Source: an uncultured Paracoccaceae bacterium (lineage in GTDB: Bacteria > Pseudomonadota > Alphaproteobacteria > Rhodobacterales > Rhodobacteraceae). Taken from it: 64,000 bases of DNA. Positions 24,929-33,541 of the stretch are shown here, piece after piece. The translations under genes were made by a program, and so were the position numbers. The notes under the pieces were generated by a model that searched no databases, had not been told where the DNA came from, and saw nothing but the letters and a program-made list of their open reading frames with translations. The stretch spans positions 1-64,000 of the forward strand of contig CANMTD010000007.1 of the NCBI GenBank assembly GCA_947500775.1, given 5' to 3'. Within the stretch, counting starts at the first letter, position 1, and every line of letters begins with the position of its first letter.

Positions 24929-25933
24929 TCAGTCTCCGTCCAATGCGTTGAAACCTGCGGAGACGCCCAGATGCGCCCCCAGGTTTGCGGCGTGAATTTC
25001 GCGAATTGCATCAATGTGCTGTTGCAGGATTTCCAGACGCAGCCGCGCCTGCGGGTCATTGATATCCGCAAAGCTTGGATCGCTGATCACATCGGCACGC
25101 GCCAAAGCTTCGTCAAAGGCGGCCGACACGGTATTTGTCAGGTTCTCGTCCTCTGCGGCCAGATCGCGGGCCAGATCGCGCAGGTTTTGCAGCGACAGCA
25201 CCACATGGCGCAGCGACCGGTTCGACCGGCGCGCCTCGGCCCGGCGGGGGCGCGGTTTGTCGAAGGTGCCCAAGGGGCGGCCCACACGGGCGTCCGAGGT
25301 GAATTGCAGGCCGGTGGTCAGGGCCTTGTACAGTTCCTGTATCGCCTCTTCGCGGGTCTGATAGGTGGCATTCCCGTCCGTGCCTGCGGTTTTCAGCAAT
25401 GCGGCATAACGGTCCGACCAGTCCTGCCAGATGGCATCGGCCGTCTGGTCGATATCGTCGGCAATCGCCTGAACCAGTTTGCAGTGATATTCCGGCGTTC
25501 CCGCCACCATGATCTGATCGTCGAACAGCATAAATTCCAGCGCGTAAAACCCGCGCCCGGCAATCGACACGCTGGCAAAGCTGGCGTCGTCGTCGACCAC
25601 GGGGTCGCTGCCCGACAACAGTTGTGACAGCACCTTTGGCGTGGCGCCGCGCGGGTCCGGCCAGAAGGCCAGCGCAAAGGCGCGTTCGCCGGTCTCGGTC
25701 GGGCCAAAGCGCAGGTGGCTGGCGGCAACCCAGGCGTCAAACGCAGCATGATAGCTGCCCCGCAGCTCCGCCGATTCCGGATCGCAGTCGGTGGCCGCGA
25801 CCTTGGCAAGCTGATCTGTGGTGGCCGCCAATCTTTCGAACCGCGGCAGGATGTGGTCATCGACGATGGCCGATACATCGGCTGCGACTGCTTGGGTGCA
25901 CAGCAAGAACGGGATGGCCAAGAAGGCTCTCAT
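24929..25933 (-). CDS. imelysin-family exported protein (second copy)
   Basis: A 334-residue periplasmic imelysin-like protein with signal peptide MRAFLAIPFLLCTQAVAAD. Imelysins (also called ICMP, EfeO-related) have two four-helix bundles and are associated with iron uptake. The GxHxxE motif is degenerate here (GFYALEF), with Tyr in place of His, as in the shorter paralogues that follow di-heme cytochrome genes. It is one base from both neighbours on the minus strand. Confidence 0.88.
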   Translation of the reverse strand: MRAFLAIPFLLCTQAVAADVSAIVDDHILPRFERLAATTDQLAKVAATDCDPESAELRGSYHAAFDAWVAASHLRFGPTETGERAFALAFWPDPRGATPKVLSQLLSGSDPVVDDDASFASVSIAGRGFYALEFMLFDDQIMVAGTPEYHCKLVQAIADDIDQTADAIWQDWSDRYAALLKTAGTDGNATYQTREEAIQELYKALTTGLQFTSDARVGRPLGTFDKPRPRRAEARRSNRSLRHVVLSLQNLRDLARDLAAEDENLTNTVSAAFDEALARADVISDPSFADINDPQARLRLEILQQHIDAIREIHAANLGAHLGVSAGFNALDGD

Positions 25934-25934
25934 A

Positions 25935-27485
25935 TTACAGGCTTTCCAGATATTTGATCAGGGCATCCCGATCGGATTTGGGCATGGCCACGACACTGTT
26001 TCTTGGGCCTTCAGCCTCGCCGCCGTGCCACAGTATAGCCTCTAGCAGCGATCGTGCACGCCCGTCATGCAGGAAATAGGTATGGCCGCTGACCTGTTCG
26101 GTCAGGCCGATCCCCCACAGGGGCGCGGTGCGCCATTCGCGCCCGTTTGCGCGCGCCTCGGGGCGGTTGTCGGCCAGACCTTCGCCCATGTCATGCAGCA
26201 GCATGTCGGTATAGGGCCAGATAAGCTGAAAGCTTTGTTCCGGCTGATCCTGCAACCGGTGGGTCACGAATTTCGGGGTGTGGCAGGATGTGCAGCCGCT
26301 GTCATAGAACACCTGTTTGCCGTGCAGAACCTCGGGGTCGTCGGCGTTCCGGCGGGCGGGCACGCCCAGATTGCGGCTGTAGAATGTTACCAGATCAAGG
26401 CCTTCGGCGTCGATCTCCAGCCCGTCCTGCCCGGCATCGTTGCCATGCGGGGCGGCGATACAATCGGTTTGCGCACCGGTACATTCGCCCCATGGGTTGG
26501 GGAACAGCGGATTTGAAATGCCGATATCGCCAGCAAAGGCCCCGGCACTTTGATGGCGCACCGTCGGCGCCCCGGCCTTATGCCCGAACCGTCCCAGCAT
26601 GGGCTTGTCGAATTCTTTGGACCAGACGATGTTGGGGCGGCCCGAAATGCCATCGCCGTCCAGATCGTCAGGATCGGCACCGGCCAGAATATCCGCGGCT
26701 GGGATCGCTTCAAGCAATCCCAAGCCGATCATAGTCGGCGCCACCCGCGGGCTAAGCATCGCGTCCTTGTGCAATGGCCCGTAGCCCAGATTAAGGGCCT
26801 CGTAGGTCGGCGCGCGCAGATGCACGGTTTCGCCGTCGGACAGGGGCACCTCGATCTCGGTATAGGTGATGCCCAGTTTATATTCCGCAGCCTGACCCGC
26901 GACCCCGAAATCCTGCAACTGTTTGCCATAGACCGGGTCGGGCACTGTGCCGATATAGCCTTCGATCTCGGCGATGCGGTCTTCGACGGTTCCGGGGATC
27001 GAGATGCGCAGGAACATGGAAATCGCATTGTCATCGGGGCCTTCGGGTGGGTGGCCGCGCCCATCCTTGAGGTGGCAGCGCTGACAGGAGCGGGCATTGT
27101 AGATCGGGCCCAACCCGTCCGAGGCCAGCGTGGACGACGGTGACGATACCCAGATTTTGCGGAACAGCCCGTTGCCGACCTTGAAATCCAGTTCCCGGTC
27201 AAAGCTGATATTGCCCGAGGGGTCGGAAAACGCATTCGCATCGGTCCGCGCCCGTACCGTGGCGGCCCCGGCGGGCAGGTCCTCGAACCGTTCGATTGTG
27301 GTGAAATCCGTCGGCGGGGCCAGCACATGTTCGATCCGCGCCGCCTCTTCGGTGGTGCGGGCGATCACGTTCAGATGCGGATCACCCAGACCTGTGTCGG
27401 CATATCCGCCGGTGGGGAAAGCTGTGATGGAAAGAAGCGTCAGATGACAGAGTGTGACCCATTGTCGTGGCGGTAAGCTGCGCAT
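25935..27485 (-). CDS. di-heme c-type oxidoreductase (DUF1111 family)
   Basis: A 516-residue exported protein with two CxxCH haem motifs, CQRCH near residue 135 and CTSCH near residue 405. It belongs to the DUF1111 di-heme group often labelled thiol oxidoreductase. The signal-like N terminus is WVTLCHLTLLSITAFPTGGYAD, and the ATG at 27485 fits it. Between two imelysin genes it probably performs redox chemistry on iron or a bound ligand in the periplasm. Haem number and family are clear; the reaction is unknown. Confidence 0.9.
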   Translation of the reverse strand: MRSLPPRQWVTLCHLTLLSITAFPTGGYADTGLGDPHLNVIARTTEEAARIEHVLAPPTDFTTIERFEDLPAGAATVRARTDANAFSDPSGNISFDRELDFKVGNGLFRKIWVSSPSSTLASDGLGPIYNARSCQRCHLKDGRGHPPEGPDDNAISMFLRISIPGTVEDRIAEIEGYIGTVPDPVYGKQLQDFGVAGQAAEYKLGITYTEIEVPLSDGETVHLRAPTYEALNLGYGPLHKDAMLSPRVAPTMIGLGLLEAIPAADILAGADPDDLDGDGISGRPNIVWSKEFDKPMLGRFGHKAGAPTVRHQSAGAFAGDIGISNPLFPNPWGECTGAQTDCIAAPHGNDAGQDGLEIDAEGLDLVTFYSRNLGVPARRNADDPEVLHGKQVFYDSGCTSCHTPKFVTHRLQDQPEQSFQLIWPYTDMLLHDMGEGLADNRPEARANGREWRTAPLWGIGLTEQVSGHTYFLHDGRARSLLEAILWHGGEAEGPRNSVVAMPKSDRDALIKYLESL

Positions 27486-27564
27486 GTTGTTTTGGCCTGT
27501 GGTCGTGCCGAATTTTGGTGTCGGAGGCTGTGGCGAGGCAGGAACCGCGCCACAGCTTTGATTG

Positions 27565-28827
27565 TTACTGGAACACGGCACCCGGGTTATCAAGGCTGTC
27601 CGAGCCTTCGAAGGCAATCTGATCCAGTTCAAGAGCGGTTACAATGCGCTCTATTGTCTTGGTCTGGTCGATCAGGCCGTTGACCCCGCCCATCACCAAT
27701 GCCTCGCCCGGTGCGTTGCCGCGTTCCAGCATCTGGTCATAGGAAAAACCGGCCTCTGCCGCGATCTTGATCCGCCCCAGCGCCATCATGGTCGCGCCCA
27801 GCTTGTCCCGCATCTGGGCGTCCAGTTCAGGGTTCTGTTCGGCCACGAGGTCCGACAGCGACGGCCCCGAAACGACAGTGCCGTCAACGCGCACATATTC
27901 CCCGAGATAGACGTTCTGAACGCCCAGCCCGTCGAAATAATGGCTGTTGTGGGTGTTGTCAGAGAAACAGTCATGCTCTTCCTCGGGGTCGTTCAGCATC
28001 AGGCCAAGGCGCATACGTTCGCCCGCCTGTTCGCCGTAAGACAGCGATCCCATGCCGGTCAGCATGGCCGACAGGCCTGCGTTTTCGCCGCCGATCACAG
28101 CGGCCCGCGCGGCGCCGCCTTCGGCCCATTGCCCGGCCATATATTCAAGATCAGACACCAGCAGGTCGGTGGCGGCCTTCAGATAGGCGCCCCGGCGGTC
28201 GCAATTGTCATTGGTGCAGGCATCGCCAGCGGCATAGTCGGTCCAGGGACGATTGCCCGCGCCCGGCTGATGGCCGTTCAGATCCTGCCCCCACAGCATG
28301 AATTCAATCGCGTGATAGCCGGTGGCGACATTGGCTTCGATCCCGTCGGCCTCTTGCAATGTGTCGGACAGCAGCGCGGGGGTGATTTCGGCCGCATCCA
28401 CGGTTTCACCGGACAGGGTAAAGCTGGGGTTCGCGACTACGTTCAGCACGGCAAAGGCGTTTTCGTCCGACGCCCCGCCATAAGAGGCATCGACATAGTC
28501 GATCAGCCCTTCGTCCAGCGGCCATGCGTTCACCTTGCCTTCCCAATCGTCGACGATCGGGTTGCCAAAGCGGTAAACCTCGGTCTGCTGATAGGGAACG
28601 CGCGCGGCCAGCCATGCGGATTTCGCGGCTTGCAGGGCCTCGGCCGAGGGGGTGGCGATCAGCGTTTCAACGGCGGACTGCAGACGCTGCGCGGTGATCA
28701 GGCTGTCGGCGTATTTCGCTTCGGCGATGTCTGCGTAATTGTCCAGAACGGCGGCTTTGTCCGCAGCCAGTGCAGGGGCTGCCAAACCAAGGCCAAGCGC
28801 TGTTGTAACAAGGTAGAGACGTTTCAT
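27565..28827 (-). CDS. imelysin-family (IrpA-like) exported protein
   Basis: A 420-residue imelysin of the longer IrpA/ICMP type. It has a signal peptide (MKRLYLVTTALGLGLAAPALA) and the intact GxHxxE motif GYHAIEF near residue 170, the proposed iron site, followed by MLWGQDLNG. Members are periplasmic or outer-membrane iron-regulated proteins. It follows the Cys-rich 159-residue gene by 12 bases and precedes the di-heme gene by 79 bases. Iron-dependent expression is expected. Confidence 0.9.
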   Translation of the reverse strand: MKRLYLVTTALGLGLAAPALAADKAAVLDNYADIAEAKYADSLITAQRLQSAVETLIATPSAEALQAAKSAWLAARVPYQQTEVYRFGNPIVDDWEGKVNAWPLDEGLIDYVDASYGGASDENAFAVLNVVANPSFTLSGETVDAAEITPALLSDTLQEADGIEANVATGYHAIEFMLWGQDLNGHQPGAGNRPWTDYAAGDACTNDNCDRRGAYLKAATDLLVSDLEYMAGQWAEGGAARAAVIGGENAGLSAMLTGMGSLSYGEQAGERMRLGLMLNDPEEEHDCFSDNTHNSHYFDGLGVQNVYLGEYVRVDGTVVSGPSLSDLVAEQNPELDAQMRDKLGATMMALGRIKIAAEAGFSYDQMLERGNAPGEALVMGGVNGLIDQTKTIERIVTALELDQIAFEGSDSLDNPGAVFQ

Positions 28828-28839
28828 GTAGTGAACCTT

Positions 28840-29319
28840 TTAGTGAAGTGTTGGATGGGTGGAATGGGTGTCATGCACGGGTCCGGAGTGCCGCAGGGCC
28901 ATCTGTTTCAGCGCCAGTCCGACGTCAGACGCCAGCGACGTGATCAGCGGGGCAAAGTCGGCCCGCACAAGCAGGGTCGCGATCAGCAGGGCGTCTTCGT
29001 GTTCGCCCTCGGTCGCCGCCCGGACGAAATTCGCAAAACAGCTTTCATCGGCGCCCAGACATTTGCAGTTCACCGAATGGCGCATCATCGGGCGGCGCCC
29101 GTGTTTGGCGCACAGGCCGAACAATTGTTCCAGCGACCCGATCGCCTTGCGGCCACGGTCGGTGCCCAGATTGGACGCGAAATCATTCCACACCGCCTGT
29201 TGCGCGGCTTTGCCGTCGCACCACAGGCGCATGTATATGACGACGCTTGCCTCGATCTGAGACAGTTCGGACAAAAAGCCCACCGGCGCGCCGCCACGGT
29301 TCACATTCTGCACGTTCAT
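28840..29319 (-). CDS. uncharacterised Cys/His-rich protein in the haem/iron operon
   Basis: A 159-residue soluble protein that I do not recognise. It has a cysteine cluster NCKCLGADESC near residue 92, a preceding LCAKHGRR, and a histidine-rich tail (HSGPVHDTHSTHPTLH). Spacing of these residues suggests metal or haem binding. There is no signal peptide. The start at 29319 overlaps the hemP stop (ATGA), and an imelysin gene follows by 12 bases, so a role in cytoplasmic iron or haem handling is likely. Confidence 0.75.
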   Translation of the reverse strand: MNVQNVNRGGAPVGFLSELSQIEASVVIYMRLWCDGKAAQQAVWNDFASNLGTDRGRKAIGSLEQLFGLCAKHGRRPMMRHSVNCKCLGADESCFANFVRAATEGEHEDALLIATLLVRADFAPLITSLASDVGLALKQMALRHSGPVHDTHSTHPTLH

Positions 29320-29486
29320 TTTGTCAGGATCAACTTTCCCGCCCGCGTGATACGCAGGGTGTAAATCTGATCGCCCAGCACGATCTGAGCCAGGTCGCCG
29401 CCCTTTGTCAGGTCCTGCGCGCTGTACGAGGGCAGGTTGTTGTTGGGCATTTGTGCGGTTGTGGGGGTTGCGAAATGCAGGCTCAT
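29316..29486 (-). CDS. hemP: hemin uptake protein HemP
   Basis: A 56-residue protein ending YTLRITRAGKLILTK, the hallmark of HemP. HemP is a small cytoplasmic protein needed for haem uptake and in some bacteria for activating haem-uptake genes. The ATG at 29486 overlaps the stop of the upstream small gene, and its own stop overlaps the next start, so three genes are translationally linked. Confidence 0.9.
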   Translation of the reverse strand: MSLHFATPTTAQMPNNNLPSYSAQDLTKGGDLAQIVLGDQIYTLRITRAGKLILTK

Positions 29487-29647
29487 GGCTGTCGCGCCTC
29501 GCGGTGTTCCAGGCTGTCGAAATACCATTCAAGGCAGAACCCGCGCGGTGCGCCTGTTTCGCCCAGAAGTTCGACAATCTCGGCCCGTTTCAGCACAGGC
29601 AGCGCGATCAGCCGCACTTTCAGAAAATCAAGGATACCCTGCATCAT
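29483..29647 (-). CDS. small protein heading the hemP operon
   Basis: A 54-residue protein (MMQGILDFLKVRLIALPVLKR...) with an amphipathic N-terminal helix. It overlaps hemP by four bases and is the first gene of the iron/haem operon. AGGAC lies a few bases upstream of the ATG at 29647. The family is unknown to me. A leader-type or regulatory small protein is possible. Confidence 0.65.
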   Translation of the reverse strand: MMQGILDFLKVRLIALPVLKRAEIVELLGETGAPRGFCLEWYFDSLEHREARQP

Positions 29648-29716
29648 CGAAGTCCTTTCATTTGACAATATCGGGCTTGCCCAGTGCGCTACGGTTCGGG
29701 GTGGCTAGAAGTTGGT

Positions 29717-29734
29717 TTATTCTTGAGTGAATAA
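29717..29734. promoter_or_regulatory. TTATTC-N6-GAATAA inverted repeat upstream of the hemP operon
   Basis: TTATTC at 29717-29722 and GAATAA at 29729-29734 are exact complements. They lie 70-87 bases upstream of the first gene of the hemP/imelysin operon within an AT-rich stretch. An overlapping TTGA at 29723-29726 and a later TCAA near 29746, with the direct repeat ATAAGTC, add possible half-sites. It is a good candidate for an iron-responsive operator, but I cannot tell which regulator (Irr, RirA or Fur type). Confidence 0.4.
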
Positions 29735-29862
29735 GTCGGATAAGTCAATCTGACTTTTTTACTCGGATATATTCGGCGCGCAATACCGCCCGATCGGCCA
29801 ATGGTTCAAACCGCTAAAAAGGGTGCCTGCATCACAGATTGCCGCTGCCGGGGGGATGTGGA

Positions 29863-31026
29863 TCAGCTGCGGACCGCTTTGGTCGCCGCGCGGGCAATGA
29901 CCCGTTCCTCATCCGTGGGCATGACCAGGACATCGACAGGGCCGGTGCTGATTCGGTGGGCGTGTGCCGTGTTGGCGGATGGATCAAGCGCGATGCCCAG
30001 CCATTCCATTTCGTCGCAGATCATCGCACGGATCGGCGCGGAATTTTCCCCGACACCACCACAAAAGACCAATGCGTCTATCCCGCCCAGACTGGCGGCC
30101 ATGGCGCCAAGTTCGCGGCGGATGCGGGAGGCGTAATAGTCGATCGCCTGCGCCGCCTCGGGCCGGGCCGAGGCCAGCAGGTGCCGCATGTCATTGCTTT
30201 CGCCCGACAGCCCTTTCAGCCCGCTTTCGGTGTACAGCAGGGTTGTGATTTCCGGGGCGGTCATCCCTTCGTTTTCCATCAGATACAGCAGGACGCCGGG
30301 GTCCAGCTGTCCGCATCTTGTGCCCATCGGCAGGCCGTCCAGCGCGGAAAACCCCATGGTCGAGGCGATGCTGCGCCCATCGCGCACCCCACACATCGAC
30401 GCCCCGTTGCCAAGATGCGCTATCACCACGCGCCCGGCGGCCAGCCCCGGTTCGCGATCACGCAGGGCACCGGCGATGTAGTGATAGGACAGCCCGTGAA
30501 ACCCATAGCGCCGGACGCCTTTGTCATAGTACCGGCGGGGCAGGCCGAAGGTGTCGTTCACCCAAGGGTGGTTGCGATGAAAGGCGGTATCGAAGCATCC
30601 GACCTGCACGGCATCGGGGAAGGCGGCAATCGCGGCTTCGATCACCTGCAGATTGAAAGGTTGGTGCAGCGGCGCAAGCGGCACAAGCGTGGTCAGTTTG
30701 TCCACGACATCCGGGGTCAGGATCTGCGGCTCGGCGTAGTCGACCCCGCCATGCACGATCCGATGTCCCACAGCCACCGGCGCCCGCCCGTTCAGGATGG
30801 TTTCGCAGTGTTCCAGAATCGCGCGCATGGCTTCGCGGTGGTCGGCGGGGCCCAGATCGGCCTTGATCTTATCCACGCCGATCCGCGCCTTCAGTTCGGC
30901 GGCGGGCCCCAGATTTTCGACTTGTCCGACGGCGATTTCAACCGGTTCCGCCTCTGCCCGGTAGACCGAGAATTTCAGCGAAGAGGAGCCCGCATTCAGG
31001 GTCAGGATAAAACGGTCATCGCTCAT
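29863..31026 (-). CDS. ackA: acetate kinase
   Basis: A 387-residue acetate/propionate kinase interconverting acetyl phosphate + ADP and acetate + ATP. Landmarks are NAGSSSLKFSVY at the N terminus, VGHRIVHGG, FDTAFH, RRYGFHGLSY, IAHLGNGASM and FCGGVGENS. The ATG at 31026 overlaps the stop of the MaoC-Pta gene (ATGA), so the pair works as a unit generating or using acyl phosphate. Confidence 0.93.
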   Translation of the reverse strand: MSDDRFILTLNAGSSSLKFSVYRAEAEPVEIAVGQVENLGPAAELKARIGVDKIKADLGPADHREAMRAILEHCETILNGRAPVAVGHRIVHGGVDYAEPQILTPDVVDKLTTLVPLAPLHQPFNLQVIEAAIAAFPDAVQVGCFDTAFHRNHPWVNDTFGLPRRYYDKGVRRYGFHGLSYHYIAGALRDREPGLAAGRVVIAHLGNGASMCGVRDGRSIASTMGFSALDGLPMGTRCGQLDPGVLLYLMENEGMTAPEITTLLYTESGLKGLSGESNDMRHLLASARPEAAQAIDYYASRIRRELGAMAASLGGIDALVFCGGVGENSAPIRAMICDEMEWLGIALDPSANTAHAHRISTGPVDVLVMPTDEERVIARAATKAVRS

Positions 31027-32399
31027 CGTTTGGCCCGCCATGCTGCGTAAAGGGCGGCCACCGCGCAGGAGGCAAGCCGCGCCTTGTCGTCATCGGCCCG
31101 GCTGGTCAGGATGACCGGGCATTGGGCGCCGACCACCAGCCCGCCCGCTTCGGCATGGGCCAGAAATGTCAGTTCCTTGGCGATCATATTGGCAGATTCC
31201 AGATTGGGGGCGATCAGGATGTCGGCCTGCCCCGCAACCATCGATTTGATCCCTTTGGTGCGGGCCGCTTCAAGGTTGATGGCATTGTCCATCGCCAGCG
31301 GGCCGTCAACCGCGCCGCCGGTGATCTGCCCGCGATCAGCCATCTTTGACAGGGCGGCGGCATCCAGTGTCGATGGGATTTTGGGGTTTACGGTTTCAAT
31401 GGCGGACAGGATTCCGGCGCGCGGCGTTTCAATCCCCAGCGCCAGCGCAAGGTTGATGGCGTTCTGCACGATATCCACCTTTTCCTCCAGACTGGGGGTG
31501 ATGTTGATCGCCGCGTCCGAAATCAGCAGCAGATGGTTCAACCCCGGCACATCCATCACAAAGACATGGCTAAGCCGCCGGTTGGTGCGCAGCCCACCAT
31601 CGCGTTTGATGATGTGGCGCAACAGTTGATCAGTATGCAGATGCCCCTTCATCACCGCCTTTGCCCGCCCGTCGTGGACCATCGCGACCGCCCGTGCGGC
31701 GGCGGCGTCATGGCTCAGTTCATGAACCAGTTCGAAGCCCGTGATATCGACACCCGCCTCTTTGGCGGCGGCCTGAATCTTGGCGCTGTCCCCGATCAGG
31801 ATCGGCCGGATCATGCCGTGTTCGGCCCCCAGCACAGCCCCGGCAAGCGCATCCGCCGTTTCCGGTGCCGCCACCGCCGTGGGCAGGGCCTCCAGCATTG
31901 AAGCCCGTTCGATCAGCCGGTCAAAATGAACATGGCGCTGCAAGGTCAGGCCGGGCACGTCGCTGGCGTCAAAGCTTTGGGCGGTGGTTGGCGGGATCAC
32001 CTCGGCGGTGCCCTCGCAGATGCGCAGGCCGTCGGCCCGTTCCACCCAGGTTGCAAAGGTGGCGGATCCGTCCGCGCCTTTGGCATCCAGCCGTACCGTG
32101 GCCGTCAGCTCGTCCCCGGCCTTGGCGTGATCCAGAAACCGCAGGGTCTGACTGCGATACAGCGTGCCCGGCCCGGGCAGACGGTTGCCCAGCACCGCCG
32201 AAATCAGCGCGCCCAGCCACATCGCCGGGGCCACGGGTTCCAGCGCATCCCACCCGTCGTCATCCTGCAGGTGCAGCGGGTTCAGATTGCCCGAGGCATT
32301 GGCAAAGACGTAAAGTTCGTCCGCCGTGCACAACCGGGTCGATGAGGCCTGCATCCCGATTTCAAGCTGATCAAAGGGGGTGTTGCGGAACTGGGTCAA
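31023..32399 (-). CDS. MaoC-like domain / phosphate acyltransferase fusion
   Basis: A 458-residue fusion. Residues 1-145 are a MaoC-like hot-dog domain (ANASGNLNPLHLQDDDGWDALEP, with the hydratase-type Asn/His motif). Residues 150-458 are a PTA/PTB phosphotransacylase (SDAAINITPSLEEKVDIVQNAI and DNAINLEAARTKGIKS). Such fusions are annotated as enoyl-CoA hydratase/phosphate acetyltransferase and pair with acetate kinase, as here. The short-chain acyl-CoA used could be acetyl-, propionyl- or butyryl-type. It lies 109 bases after cbbR on the same strand. Confidence 0.9.
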   Translation of the reverse strand: MTQFRNTPFDQLEIGMQASSTRLCTADELYVFANASGNLNPLHLQDDDGWDALEPVAPAMWLGALISAVLGNRLPGPGTLYRSQTLRFLDHAKAGDELTATVRLDAKGADGSATFATWVERADGLRICEGTAEVIPPTTAQSFDASDVPGLTLQRHVHFDRLIERASMLEALPTAVAAPETADALAGAVLGAEHGMIRPILIGDSAKIQAAAKEAGVDITGFELVHELSHDAAAARAVAMVHDGRAKAVMKGHLHTDQLLRHIIKRDGGLRTNRRLSHVFVMDVPGLNHLLLISDAAINITPSLEEKVDIVQNAINLALALGIETPRAGILSAIETVNPKIPSTLDAAALSKMADRGQITGGAVDGPLAMDNAINLEAARTKGIKSMVAGQADILIAPNLESANMIAKELTFLAHAEAGGLVVGAQCPVILTSRADDDKARLASCAVAALYAAWRAKR

Positions 32400-32508
32400 G
32401 ATATGGCCTCCGTTGGCTTAAACCCGTTTGCAGCATAATCCGGGCGGCAAGTACATTGGTTTCTGTGCACATCCGTACCGGCGCGCAGATTCCTGAATGG
32501 TGGCGGGG

Positions 32509-33441
32509 TCACGTTGCCTGATACCGGGGGAAATAGCGCTGCGGGTCGGACAAAAGCCAATCGCGCACCCGGCCTGCGGCGGTGCTGCCGGGGCCATCGC
32601 TGGGTGCCAGCAGGTACCATTTGCGCACGACCGGCGTGCCTGGCACCTTAAGCGCGACCAACGTGCCGCTTTCCAGTTGTTCAGCGACCGTATGGGCCGA
32701 GATGAGCGCGACGCCAAGTCGGCTGAGCACCGCCTGCTTGATGGTTTCGTTCGATCCCATCTCGACGGTATTGGCATCGCGGCCCTTGCCGAAGTCATCC
32801 AGAAAGCGGGTCGCCAGAATACGCGTGCCCGACCCCGGTTCGCGCAAAACGATGCGTTCGGCAAACAGCCTGTCGGGACAGACCAATGGTTCAGAGGCCA
32901 AAGGATGATCGGCGGCCGCAATGAAGATATGGGGGTGGTCGACCAGCGGCAGCGCCTCGAATCTGGGATCGCGCGGGGGGCGGCCCATGATGCACAGGTC
33001 GAATGCCCCCTGCGACAGGGCGTCGATGGTCGCCGCCCGGTTTGCGATCTTCAGGACCACTTCGATTTCGGGCATTTCGTTCTGCAGCAGGGCGACGATT
33101 CTGGGCGCAAAATACTTTGCCGTGCTGACGGCACCCAGCACCACGGTGCCTTTTTGCCCGCGCTCGATCGCGTTGAGGTTGAGAATAGCGCGCTCTATTG
33201 ACGCACGCATCTCGGCATAGGTGGCAATCAGGACCTTGCCCTGTTCGGTGGGCGAGTTGCGCCAGCGACCTTCGCGAACCAGCAATGGCGCGCCGACGGT
33301 TTCCTCTAGGGATTTCAACTGGTTGTGTATGGCCGGGCCGGTCAGGCCAAGGGTCTCGGCAGCGGTGGAGATATTGCCCGTTTCAACGACCGTAAAAAGC
33401 GCCCTGAGTTGCCGTAAAGTGATCTGATCAAGCCGTTTCAA
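32509..33441 (-). CDS. cbbR: CbbR, LysR-type regulator of the Calvin cycle operon
   Basis: A 310-residue LysR-type regulator beginning [15 protein letters not shown], the usual opening of CbbR proteins. The helix-turn-helix ([24 protein letters not shown]) is at about residues 20-45. It is divergent from the cbb operon, the standard cbbR position. The TTG at 33441 is preferred as start because AGGAAA lies just upstream and the protein then matches family length. A TTG at 33489 would add 16 residues of AT-rich, low-complexity sequence. CbbR activates cbb transcription in response to metabolites such as RuBP or NADPH in relatives. Confidence 0.9.
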   Translation of the reverse strand: MKRLDQITLRQLRALFTVVETGNISTAAETLGLTGPAIHNQLKSLEETVGAPLLVREGRWRNSPTEQGKVLIATYAEMRASIERAILNLNAIERGQKGTVVLGAVSTAKYFAPRIVALLQNEMPEIEVVLKIANRAATIDALSQGAFDLCIMGRPPRDPRFEALPLVDHPHIFIAAADHPLASEPLVCPDRLFAERIVLREPGSGTRILATRFLDDFGKGRDANTVEMGSNETIKQAVLSRLGVALISAHTVAEQLESGTLVALKVPGTPVVRKWYLLAPSDGPGSTAAGRVRDWLLSDPQRYFPRYQAT

Positions 33442-33541
33442 AGTTTTCCTTACATTTGTGTTCGTATTTTTAAATTTATTTATCACCAAAAACCCTGATC
33501 TTCAAAGGCAATCACAACCGGGGAAGGGAGGCCCTGTGCTG
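33442..33541. promoter_or_regulatory. cbbR-cbbF divergent control region
   Basis: A 100-base region between the divergent starts. Its core, 33463-33482, is strikingly AT-rich and contains the palindrome TAAATTTA at 33471-33478, against a GC-rich background. CbbR sites follow the T-N11-A rule of LysR proteins and would be expected here. GGGAGG at 33526-33531 is the ribosome binding site of cbbF. Confidence 0.55.

Noticed and set aside
27562-29364. Plus-strand 600-codon open frame across the imelysin and HemP region
   Set aside because: It spans several genes of the opposite strand that have clear family motifs, and has no domain or start signal.
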